NCBI GenBank assembly: GCA_021820805.1
Contig: JAKADF010000133.1
Location: 1 to 8,107, forward strand
DNA: 8,107 nucleotides
Reading direction: 5' to 3'
From: Bacillota bacterium
GTDB lineage: Bacteria; Bacillota; Bacilli; Alicyclobacillales; Alicyclobacillaceae
The notes beneath the pieces are model-generated. The model made no database searches, was not told where the DNA came from, and saw only the letters and a list, made by a program, of their open reading frames with translations. This document shows, one piece after another, positions 1-5,765 of the stretch; position 1 is the stretch's first letter; each line of letters opens with the position of its first letter. The translations under genes and the position numbers were made by a program.

Positions 1-12
1 CACCACTAAGTA

Positions 13-37
13 GAAAATGGCCATGTTGCCCATTTTC
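13..37 (+). other. Possible hairpin upstream of rpmA
   Basis: GAAAATGG (13-20) can pair with CCATTTTC (30-37), giving an 8-bp stem around a 9-nt loop. The stem is AT-rich and not followed by a U-tract, so it does not look like an intrinsic terminator. It lies where the end of an upstream gene would be expected (prp/ysxB in the B. subtilis order rplU-prp-rpmA). The stops nearest the window edge are TAA at 7-9 and TAG at 11-13, but too little coding sequence is present to identify that gene. The structure could affect mRNA stability or be chance. Confidence 0.25.
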
Positions 38-77
38 GACGACTGTTTTGTTACATCATGAAGCATGGAAGATTTAG

Positions 78-85
78 AAAGGGAG
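78..85 (+). promoter_or_regulatory. Ribosome binding site of rpmA
   Basis: AAAGGGAG lies 9 nt before the ATG at 95. It decides for that ATG over the in-frame ATG at 65, which lies upstream of this site and would add ten residues not seen in L27 proteins. Confidence 0.8.
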
Positions 86-94
86 TTGCTTATC

Positions 95-397
95 ATGTTG
101 CTGTTAAACCTGCAAAGATTTGCACACAAAAAAGGCGCAGCAAGTACTCGAAATGGCCGCGACAGTATTTCCAAACGTCTTGGCGTGAAACGCGCAGACG
201 GACAAGTTGTAACGGCAGGAAGCATTTTGGTGCGCCAGCGCGGCACGAAGATTCACCCAGGCACGAATGTCGGCATTGGTAAAGACGATACTTTGTATGC
301 TAAAATTGAAGGCCAAGTGAAGTTTGAACGCTATGGTCAAGACAAGAAACGCGTTAGTGTATATCCAGTTGTTGAAAAAGTGGCTGTTGAAGCGTAA
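95..397 (+). CDS. rpmA: 50S ribosomal protein L27
   Basis: This gene encodes bL27 (100 aa), a large-subunit protein whose N-terminus reaches towards the peptidyl-transferase centre. The sequence carries the family signature: [13 protein letters not shown], then LGVKRADGQ, the stretch [14 protein letters not shown] and the segment [12 protein letters not shown]. It starts with a nine-residue extension, MLLLNLQRF, before AHKKG. In Firmicutes such an extension (usually LNLQFF) is removed by the cysteine protease Prp after the Phe. Here the residue before the cleaved Phe is Arg instead of Phe, yet the LNLQxF-A-x-KKG frame is kept, so I infer that cleavage still occurs. The start is fixed by AAAGGGAG 9 nt upstream. 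A strong terminator follows 42 bp after the stop. Identification is secure. Confidence 0.97.
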   Translation: MLLLNLQRFAHKKGAASTRNGRDSISKRLGVKRADGQVVTAGSILVRQRGTKIHPGTNVGIGKDDTLYAKIEGQVKFERYGQDKKRVSVYPVVEKVAVEA

Positions 398-439
398 GTT
401 TTTGCTTTTGAAATAGTTTCTTGAAACTGGCAATTTATT

Positions 440-468
440 GGGCCTGGCGAATGCCAGGCCCCTTTTTT
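440..468 (+). terminator. Intrinsic terminator after rpmA
   Basis: GGGCCTGGC (440-448) pairs with GCCAGGCCC (453-461) in a perfect 9-bp GC-rich stem with loop GAAT, followed by C and six T (463-468). This is a textbook rho-independent terminator. It should separate ribosomal-protein transcription from spo0B-obg. The U-tract is immediately followed by GGAGG, the ribosome binding site of spo0B, so read-through mRNA would carry this hairpin right next to the spo0B initiation region. Confidence 0.92.
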
Positions 469-473
469 GGAGG
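469..473 (+). promoter_or_regulatory. Ribosome binding site of spo0B
   Basis: GGAGG lies 6 nt before the ATG at 480 and directly abuts the terminator U-tract. It excludes the upstream in-frame ATG at 438, which lies before this site; translation from there would run through the terminator stem. Confidence 0.8.
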
Positions 474-479
474 TTTCAT

Positions 480-983
480 ATGTTTGATAAACAAGATGTT
501 ACTTCACAAACGAACGCAGTTTCACTTTTTCGTAAACACCGTCACGATATATTAAATCAACTGCAATTAATACGGGCGTATATCCAAATTGGGCGGATGC
601 CTGATGCTATTCGGATAGTTGATGCGACAGCAGTTTGGTTACAATCTTTAACAGTGTGGCAAACTCGATGTAAGGGCGTTGCTGAGCGATTGGTTTGGAT
701 TGCTTCGAATTGTCCGCATGTTATTTTGCGGAGTATTGACGAAATAATTGTATGGAATGAAGACATAGTGTCTGAGATAGAACAGGCTCTTCTCTCGCTG
801 GAAGAGGATGCATCAGATAGAGGTTGGACTCCGCTTGATCTGTATATCCATAATTCAAACGAGAAAGATATCTCCATTCAAATCATTGTGAAAGTAGCAA
901 GTGAATCACAACTTCCAGTAGTTCTCGGTCATGGCAAAAGTCTTTGCCACGTGATGTTAACGGTTAATCGTATTGATACATAG
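480..983 (+). CDS. spo0B: Sporulation initiation phosphotransferase Spo0B
   Basis: The gene encodes a 167-aa Spo0B-like protein, the phosphorelay enzyme that passes phosphate from Spo0F~P to Spo0A and so commits the cell to sporulation. Residues 17-31 (FRKHRHDILNQLQLI) form the four-helix-bundle H-box. His22, followed by Asp23 and with Asn26 at +4, is the likely phospho-acceptor, matching the RHDxxNxLQLI pattern around His30 of B. subtilis Spo0B. The C-terminal part diverges, as is usual in this family, where it forms a degenerate kinase-like domain. The protein is shorter than B. subtilis Spo0B (about 192 aa). The position between rpmA and obg is the classical one and supports the call. The start at 480 rests on GGAGG 6 nt upstream. 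A CDS start at 438 is unlikely. Confidence 0.9.
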   Translation: MFDKQDVTSQTNAVSLFRKHRHDILNQLQLIRAYIQIGRMPDAIRIVDATAVWLQSLTVWQTRCKGVAERLVWIASNCPHVILRSIDEIIVWNEDIVSEIEQALLSLEEDASDRGWTPLDLYIHNSNEKDISIQIIVKVASESQLPVVLGHGKSLCHVMLTVNRIDT

Positions 984-1017
984 TCGCTTCACAATCTAGT
1001 GCAAAGGGGGTTTCATA

Positions 1018-2310
1018 ATGTTTGTTGACCAAGCTCGCGTATATATAAAAGGCGGAGATGGCGGAAACGGTATCGTTTCTTATCGACGTGAAAAATTCGT
1101 ACCTCTTGGCGGTCCTGCTGGTGGTGATGGGGGCCATGGAGGGAACGTTGTGCTTATTGTCGATGAGGGGCTTAGGACACTTATAGACTTTCGCTATCAG
1201 CGCCATTTTAAAGCGGATCGTGGTGAAAACGGAAAAACCAAAAACCAACATGGCAAAAATGCATCTGATTTACTTGTTAAAGTGCCTCCTGGAACCGTCG
1301 TTCGGGATGCGGACTCAGGTGCTTTTTTGGGTGACCTCGTTCATCATGGTCAACGATTGACTGTTGCTAGAGGTGGACAAGGTGGAAGAGGAAACACTCG
1401 CGTCGCAACAGAAGTTAATAAGGCTCCTGATATGTCCGAAAAAGGGGAACCTGGAGAAGAACGGAATATATCTCTTGAATTAAAGGTTCTTGCAGACGTT
1501 GGTTTAGTAGGCTATCCAAGTGTCGGAAAATCGACGCTGTTGTCAGCTGTGTCTGCTGCCAAGCCGAAAGTTGGTGCTTACCATTTCACAACGTTATCAC
1601 CTGAACTTGGGGTGGTGCAACTAGCTGATGGCCGGAATTTTGTCATGGCAGATTTACCAGGGCTGATTGAAGGTGCTCATACTGGACACGGGCTTGGACA
1701 TGAGTTTTTACGTCATATCGAGAGAACAAAGATTCTTGTGCATGTTATTGATATGGCTGCAGTTGATGGTCGAAATCCGGTCGAAGATTTTCGGATAATT
1801 GAGGAAGAATTGGCAGCATATGACGAGAGATTGAAGGATAGGCCGCGGATAGTGGCGGCAAACAAGATGGATCTGCCCGATGCAAATGAAAATTTGCATG
1901 CATTCAAAAAAGAATATCCAGATGTTTCGATTTATCCTGTATCAGGATTTACACACCAAGGATTTGAACCTCTTTTGTATGCCATAATGCAAATGCTTGA
2001 TGAGTTGCCGAAGGAAATCCCGCAATTTGATGCTGCAGAGGATTCTGAAGTAGTTAGTAAGGAACGAAAAGTATATCGCTTTGAAGAAAAAAAGCCGTTT
2101 ATAATTAAAAGAGATAATGAAGTTTATGTGGTAGTAAGTGAAGAGTTGGAAAAATTCGTTCTCCGTATGAACTTTGGACAGTATGACGCCGTTAAACGAT
2201 TCCAACGTATTTTGAAGACGCAAGGCGTGGATGATGCTTTGCGTAAAAAGGGAGCTAAGGACGGAGATACGATTCGTATTGGAGACATGGAGTTTGACTT
2301 TGTGGAATAA
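1018..2310 (+). CDS. obg: GTPase Obg/CgtA, ribosome assembly and stress GTPase
   Basis: This 430-aa protein is a full-length Obg: an essential GTPase that binds the 50S subunit, acts in ribosome assembly and stress signalling, and is needed for phosphorelay activity in B. subtilis. Three domains are visible. Residues 1-158 form the glycine-rich Obg fold (KGGDGGNG, GGPAGGDGGHGGNV, GGQGGRGN). The G domain follows with Walker A GYPSVGKST (165-173), switch II DLPGL (212-216) and NKMD (282-285). From about 350 to 430 lies the C-terminal OCT domain, starting near YRFEEKKPF. The usual G5 Ser-Ala appears as Ser309-Gly310, a mild variation. The start is supported by AAAGGGGG 7 nt upstream. The 34-bp gap after spo0B suggests co-transcription. 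Confidence 0.98.
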   Translation: MFVDQARVYIKGGDGGNGIVSYRREKFVPLGGPAGGDGGHGGNVVLIVDEGLRTLIDFRYQRHFKADRGENGKTKNQHGKNASDLLVKVPPGTVVRDADSGAFLGDLVHHGQRLTVARGGQGGRGNTRVATEVNKAPDMSEKGEPGEERNISLELKVLADVGLVGYPSVGKSTLLSAVSAAKPKVGAYHFTTLSPELGVVQLADGRNFVMADLPGLIEGAHTGHGLGHEFLRHIERTKILVHVIDMAAVDGRNPVEDFRIIEEELAAYDERLKDRPRIVAANKMDLPDANENLHAFKKEYPDVSIYPVSGFTHQGFEPLLYAIMQMLDELPKEIPQFDAAEDSEVVSKERKVYRFEEKKPFIIKRDNEVYVVVSEELEKFVLRMNFGQYDAVKRFQRILKTQGVDDALRKKGAKDGDTIRIGDMEFDFVE

Positions 2311-2668
2311 GTGCACTCCTCCAATCTGGTTCGACGAAGTTTTGAAGTATGAGGGAAATGTTATTGCAGAACGTGCATTTCCGAATGAAGTATGCGGGTT
2401 CTTTGTTGAGATGAATGACCGTTTACAGCTATATACTTTCCGTGGGGAATCGAACCCTTACTGGTGCAGCGCAGATCCAAACGAAGTGATTCAGTTTGCC
2501 TACTTTGTCAAGGAAAAAACCGGCAATGTAGTTGCCAGTTTTCATACACATCCGACGGGAGGACATATTCCGTCAAAGCGGGACGATTTGCTCTCTATGT
2601 GGACAAACATGCATTTCATCTGGGTTAGGCAGGATTCTTCATGGAATATTTATGTTTTTCATACATGA
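2300..2668 (+). CDS. JAMM/MPN-domain metalloprotease-like protein
   Basis: A small (about 122 aa) single-domain JAB1/MPN/Mov34 protein with a complete zinc-protease signature: Glu30 within PNEVCGFF, then His82-Thr-His84-Pro, six residues, Ser92 and Asp95 (HxHP-x6-SxxD). Known JAMM proteins cleave isopeptide or C-terminal peptide bonds, and bacterial members often process ThiS/MoaD-like sulfur carriers. No such carrier gene is present here, so the substrate is unknown. There is no signal peptide or membrane segment, so it is probably cytoplasmic. The start is uncertain. TTG at 2300 has GGAG (2289-2292) 7 nt upstream. TTG at 2294 with GGAG at 2281, or ATG at 2231 deep inside obg, are alternatives. 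Any of them is compatible with translational coupling to obg. A terminator follows 5 bp after the stop. Confidence 0.82.
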   Translation: MWNKCTPPIWFDEVLKYEGNVIAERAFPNEVCGFFVEMNDRLQLYTFRGESNPYWCSADPNEVIQFAYFVKEKTGNVVASFHTHPTGGHIPSKRDDLLSMWTNMHFIWVRQDSSWNIYVFHT

Positions 2669-2673
2669 TTATC

Positions 2674-2698
2674 GGCACGTTATAAACGTGCCTTTTTT
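2674..2698 (+). terminator. Intrinsic terminator closing the obg/JAMM unit
   Basis: GGCACGT (2674-2680) pairs with ACGTGCC (2686-2692), extendable by one T-A pair to leave a tri-nucleotide loop. The stem is followed by six T (2693-2698). It begins 5 bp after the JAMM gene stop and marks the boundary before the comG operon. Confidence 0.88.
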
Positions 2699-2728
2699 GT
2701 AAATAATTACAATAAAATAGCGGAATTT
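2697..2728 (+). promoter_or_regulatory. Candidate comG promoter/operator region
   Basis: comG needs its own promoter, since a terminator lies just upstream. The AT-rich stretch contains the dyad TTGTAA-N4-TTACAA (2697-2712), -10-like hexamers TACAAT (2708-2713) and TAAAAT (2713-2718), and GCGGAATTT (2720-2728), which fits the sigma-H -10 consensus RnnGAATww. I see no good -35 for sigma-A, only a very poor sigma-H -35, and no clear pair of AAAAN5TTTT ComK boxes. A weak, activator-dependent promoter is inferred; which element is used cannot be told from sequence. Confidence 0.3.
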
Positions 2729-2777
2729 AAGATGAGAAAACAGGCAGTGGCCAAGGTTTCCACGAATTCTCTCTGCA

Positions 2778-2783
2778 AAGGAG
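2778..2783 (+). promoter_or_regulatory. Ribosome binding site of comGA
   Basis: AAGGAG lies 8 nt before the ATG at 2792. It favours this start over the in-frame ATG at 2732, which lacks a comparable site and would add 20 residues that do not resemble traffic ATPases. Confidence 0.75.
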
Positions 2784-2791
2784 ATGATGGA

Positions 2792-3832
2792 ATGGAAGAC
2801 TTGTCCACTGCTGTTCTTTTACAACGAATTTTGGATGACGCACTTTTGGCCGGTGCTTCAGATGTTCATATACATGCTCAGGAAAATGACTTAATTGTCC
2901 AATTTCGAGTGGATGGTATTTTACAGAATTATGTTGCTTTACAGCAAAATGGAGACTCAATCGTTAGAAGAATAAAAGCGCTCGCTCGCATGGATATTAC
3001 GGAGACGCGTATCCCTCAAGATGGTTCGTTTCATTGGGAGTCTGATAAAGAAGAGTGTGATGTTCGAGTAGCCAGCTTGCCTACAGTAGATGGTGAAGCA
3101 GTTGTTCTCAGGCTCTTGATTCGAGCGAAAGCGCCTCTGTCATTTACTGACCTTGGCATGACAGAAATGCAATCAAAACTTGTTTTGAACCTTCTTGAAA
3201 GTCAAACAGGATTAATACTAGTTTCCGGTCCAACTGGAGCAGGGAAGACTACAACTTTGTATGCCATGATGCTGCAACTTTCCAGGTTCGGTCGGCATGT
3301 CATCAGTATTGAAGATCCGGTTGAAATGATGGTCAGTGAGTGCCGGCAAATGGAAGTTCGCGAGCGCATTGGGGTTACTTTTGATACTGGGCTACGTTCC
3401 TTGCTGCGCCAGGACCCAGATGCCATTATGATAGGCGAAATTCGAGATGAACAAACCGCGCGCGTTGCGCTGCGTGCAGCCATGACAGGGAGGTTGGTAC
3501 TTAGCACAACACACGCAAAAGACGTCATTGGGGCCGCCGCAAGGCTAGTGGAATTTGGACTGTCACGGGCACTTGTAGGGGATGTGCTGTGTGCAGTGAT
3601 TAATCAACATTTATATCCAGTTCAGTGTTTAAATTGCCGCGGAACAGATTGCATTACATGCAGAGGTACTGGATATGTTGCCGGAAGAGTTGCACAGTTC
3701 GATGGTCAGCCTATGACGATGTCGTTATCAAGTCTTATAGCTTCAGAGTTGCCTTGGAGTGAAGTCCGCGCCCGTGCAGCATCAACGCCTTTTCTGACAA
3801 ATGGAAGTAAACTGGCCAGAGATGTTGGATGA
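2792..3832 (+). CDS. comGA: Competence pseudopilus assembly ATPase ComGA (GspE/PilB family)
   Basis: This 346-aa secretion-superfamily ATPase would power assembly of the competence pseudopilus from the cytoplasmic face of the membrane. Its size matches ComGA (about 356 aa in B. subtilis) rather than the longer PilB/GspE. Motifs occur in order: ASDVHIH (22-28) and ITETRIPQDGSF in the N-terminal domain, Walker A GPTGAGKTT (146-154), Asp box IEDPVE (around 174-178), Walker B with DAIMIGEIRD (210-219) and His box TGRLVLSTTHAKD (232-244). Four cysteines (279, 282, 287, 290; CxxC-x4-CxxC) form a likely zinc site near the C-terminus. All catalytic elements are intact. The stop overlaps the comGB start (ATGA). 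Gene order with six downstream pilus genes distinguishes it from PilT or a type II secretion ATPase. Confidence 0.94.
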   Translation: MEDLSTAVLLQRILDDALLAGASDVHIHAQENDLIVQFRVDGILQNYVALQQNGDSIVRRIKALARMDITETRIPQDGSFHWESDKEECDVRVASLPTVDGEAVVLRLLIRAKAPLSFTDLGMTEMQSKLVLNLLESQTGLILVSGPTGAGKTTTLYAMMLQLSRFGRHVISIEDPVEMMVSECRQMEVRERIGVTFDTGLRSLLRQDPDAIMIGEIRDEQTARVALRAAMTGRLVLSTTHAKDVIGAAARLVEFGLSRALVGDVLCAVINQHLYPVQCLNCRGTDCITCRGTGYVAGRVAQFDGQPMTMSLSSLIASELPWSEVRARAASTPFLTNGSKLARDVG

Positions 3833-4905
3833 CAATGAGAAAATCTCTACTTGGAATTTTAAAAGTAGTTTCTTCGCTGTATGAGTTTGCCACTGCAGCA
3901 TGGCGGGAATCGGTAATTATTGAATTATCAGATCACTTATCAGTACTGCTTGATTCGGGTGTTCCACTGTTAGAGGGAGTTCGGCATTTATTACAGATTG
4001 GCCGTCGAAGGTTTGCAAAGAAATTTCTAATGGAAACGGGCCGTGTTTTAGAATCTGGAGCGCCCCTTTCTGAAGCTTGGCAAGGCCAAATAAGTGCTTT
4101 GTTCTGGAGTGTAATCCAATCTGGAGAACGGTCTGGAAAGTTATCAGTTGTATTAAAAAAGCATGTAGTTTATGTCAGAGCGCGGAGACAGTGGTCTGTA
4201 CAAATTCTGCGGGTTATCGCTTACCCATTTATGTTGCTTATCATGACTTCTTTACTTCTTATCTATGTAGCTGATGTAGTATTGCCAATGTTCCAGAATA
4301 TGTATGAAGAACTTGGGTATCAAGTGTCAGAGGGAACTTCTGTCATCATTCATGTTCTTCACAGTGTACCGATTGTATTTTTTTATACATTCATATTCTT
4401 GACGTTATTTGGTCTTTCATTGTTGATTGATTTTGTTAGAAAGAAAGTGTATTTACATATGCCGGGCAGGTCCCTGATTCTTTTAACCAAAACGCGTGAT
4501 TTATCGAGCCATCTGGCACTTTTGCTTTCTGCAGGCATGCCACTTGTTACGGCCTTGTCCGCGCTCCAGTTTGCAAAACGGCCGCGTTGGCTTTCTCGAG
4601 CAGCTCGTTCTGCAAAGGAGCAAATTCTTAGCGGCAGCCCCGTATCAAGTGTGTTTTCATACGGTTGGGATGAGATTTTACCAGTTATGTTGCATACCGC
4701 GGAAAAAACAGGTGACCTCGTTACTGCCTTTGAGCAAACAGAAATGTATGCTCAACTCAATCTGCACAAGCGAATGACTAGATTGGCACGAATTCTGGAA
4801 CCTTGTCTGTTGTTTATCATGGGCGGGGTCGTGGGTATGACAATCTATGCTGTATTTATACCGATGTATGACTTTATTAACGTAGTATCTTCGGTGCATC
4901 GTTAG
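3829..4905 (+). CDS. comGB: Competence pseudopilus membrane platform protein ComGB (GspF/PilC family)
   Basis: A 358-aa polytopic membrane protein that should anchor the ATPase and the growing pseudopilus. Two T2SSF repeats are visible. The first has LLDSGVPLLEGV, ESGAPLSEAW and VIQSGERSGKL; the second has LLSAGMPLVTAL, LSGSPVSSVF and HTAEKTGDL. Hydrophobic segments lie at about 126-150, 179-200 and 325-345, the three-helix topology of GspF/PilC proteins. It is slightly longer than B. subtilis ComGB (about 323 aa). The ATG at 3829 overlaps the comGA stop by 4 bp and has no strong ribosome binding site, pointing to translational coupling. A second in-frame ATG at 3835 is equally possible. Confidence 0.93.
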   Translation: MTMRKSLLGILKVVSSLYEFATAAWRESVIIELSDHLSVLLDSGVPLLEGVRHLLQIGRRRFAKKFLMETGRVLESGAPLSEAWQGQISALFWSVIQSGERSGKLSVVLKKHVVYVRARRQWSVQILRVIAYPFMLLIMTSLLLIYVADVVLPMFQNMYEELGYQVSEGTSVIIHVLHSVPIVFFYTFIFLTLFGLSLLIDFVRKKVYLHMPGRSLILLTKTRDLSSHLALLLSAGMPLVTALSALQFAKRPRWLSRAARSAKEQILSGSPVSSVFSYGWDEILPVMLHTAEKTGDLVTAFEQTEMYAQLNLHKRMTRLARILEPCLLFIMGGVVGMTIYAVFIPMYDFINVVSSVHR

Positions 4906-4912
4906 AAAGGAG
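4906..4912 (+). promoter_or_regulatory. Ribosome binding site of comGC
   Basis: AAAGGAG, one of the strongest Shine-Dalgarno matches in the operon, lies in the 18-bp comGB-comGC gap, 11 nt before the ATG. Independent strong initiation suits the gene for the major pseudopilin, which must be made in excess. Confidence 0.65.
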
Positions 4913-4923
4913 CAGCCATTAAT

Positions 4924-5289
4924 ATGCGTGTTTTAAAGAAACTAAAATCTGTATTTTGCTTGTCAGCAAACCATGGATTTACTTTGATTGAAATGATGGT
5001 TGCGGTATTTGTTGTCTCTATTATGGTATCCGTGATTGCCCCGCATTTACTTGGTGCGGGCAAAAATGCAGAGCAAACTGCAAATGATCAGAATGAACGT
5101 ACAATTCGATCTGCACTGCAGGAATATTACCTTATTCATAATGAGATGCCTTTGGGTAATACGAGCGATCAGTTAAACACACTAGTCACTGATGAGTTGC
5201 TAGATTCAGTACCTAAAAGCCCGACAGGAGGAGATTATATTATCAATGATACAGATGCAAATTCAGTGACAGTGACGCTGGGACAATAA
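4924..5289 (+). CDS. comGC: Major competence pseudopilin ComGC
   Basis: A 121-aa type IV prepilin-like protein, the probable main subunit of the pseudopilus. A basic leader of 18 residues ends in His17-Gly18. Prepilin peptidase (ComC/PilD type) should cut before Phe19 in FTLIEMMVAVFVVSIMVSVI, giving a mature protein with the conserved Glu at +5 and a hydrophobic N-terminal helix. The leader is longer than in B. subtilis ComGC. The mature part contains no cysteine, whereas the B. subtilis protein has an intramolecular disulfide. The C-terminal part (about 70-121) is polar, with a PKSPTGGDYII stretch. It has its own strong ribosome binding site. Its position after comGB and first among the pilin genes supports the assignment. 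Confidence 0.92.
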   Translation: MRVLKKLKSVFCLSANHGFTLIEMMVAVFVVSIMVSVIAPHLLGAGKNAEQTANDQNERTIRSALQEYYLIHNEMPLGNTSDQLNTLVTDELLDSVPKSPTGGDYIINDTDANSVTVTLGQ

Positions 5290-5765
5290 TGAATAAGCGA
5301 GTGTCGGCATTCTCGCATAAATACAGGTCGGATAAAGCTTTTACACTTTTAGAAATCATGGTAGCTCTTGTAGTGTTCTCAATAGTATCCATGATTACTA
5401 TTCCTGTTGGGCTGCGGCTTATCACCTGGCAGCGTCTTTCTGAGACAACGGATTTATTGACGAATCGGATGCGTCTTGCACAGTCGGAAAGCCAAATCCA
5501 TGCCGTCTCATCCATGGTGGATTTTGCACCTTATCAGCCTTTTTATACACTCAGAACAGCGTCGACTATTGAAGGAAACTACGGGTTTTCTCCAGGTATC
5601 ATGTATAAAGATGGCCGTTTGCAACTAAGTTCTACTCGAGTAGCTTATGGAATGAATGGAAACAGCGAGGTAAGCGGAGTTATTCGATTAGCGGCTGGAA
5701 AAGACGAGCTCGATATCAAACTGTATTTAGGCGGATTGTCTGAAAGGACGGGTGTACTGCCTTGA
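5289..5765 (+). CDS. comGD: Minor competence pseudopilin ComGD
   Basis: A 158-aa prepilin-like protein. The leader of 17 residues ends in Lys-Ala, and the mature sequence would begin FTLLEIMVALVVFSIVSMIT with Glu at +5. Ala instead of Gly at -1 is unusual for prepilins in general; I recall similar KAFT sites in streptococcal ComGD homologues. The C-terminal KLYLGGLSERTGVL resembles the TVYLGSGRV end of B. subtilis ComGD, which supports the name over a generic prepilin call. ComGD is expected to be part of the pseudopilus tip/initiation complex with ComGE-GG. The start codon overlaps the comGC stop by one base (TAATG), so translation is probably coupled. Confidence 0.88.
   Translation: MNKRVSAFSHKYRSDKAFTLLEIMVALVVFSIVSMITIPVGLRLITWQRLSETTDLLTNRMRLAQSESQIHAVSSMVDFAPYQPFYTLRTASTIEGNYGFSPGIMYKDGRLQLSSTRVAYGMNGNSEVSGVIRLAAGKDELDIKLYLGGLSERTGVLP

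Noticed and set aside
1..94. Possible end of an upstream prp (ysxB) gene
   Set aside because: The B. subtilis order predicts it, but at most a few codons before TAA 7-9 or TAG 11-13 could belong to it; nothing can be recognised, so no CDS was called.
415..428. AGTTTC-TT-GAAACT palindrome between rpmA and its terminator
   Set aside because: Short AT-rich repeat with no U-tract and no link to a known operator; probably chance.
104..433. Minus-strand open frame opposite rpmA
   Set aside because: It lies opposite rpmA, a clear L27 gene, has no ribosome binding site and no family resemblance.
1942..2316. Minus-strand open frame opposite the 3' part of obg
   Set aside because: Obg domain content is unambiguous on the plus strand; the antisense frame is low-complexity shadow sequence.
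2714..2728. ComK box before comG
   Set aside because: AAAA (2714-2717) is not followed by TTTT after five bases, and no second AAAAN5TTTT half is present at the expected distances.
2732..2791. N-terminal extension of ComGA from the ATG at 2732
   Set aside because: It has only a weak ribosome binding site and adds residues unlike traffic ATPases; AAGGAG at 2778-2783 supports 2792.
5740..5765. Programmed -1 frameshift fusing ComGD to ComGE
   Set aside because: comGE is in the -1 frame, but no convincing slippery heptamer or downstream structure was seen; kept only as an alternative to the leaderless start.
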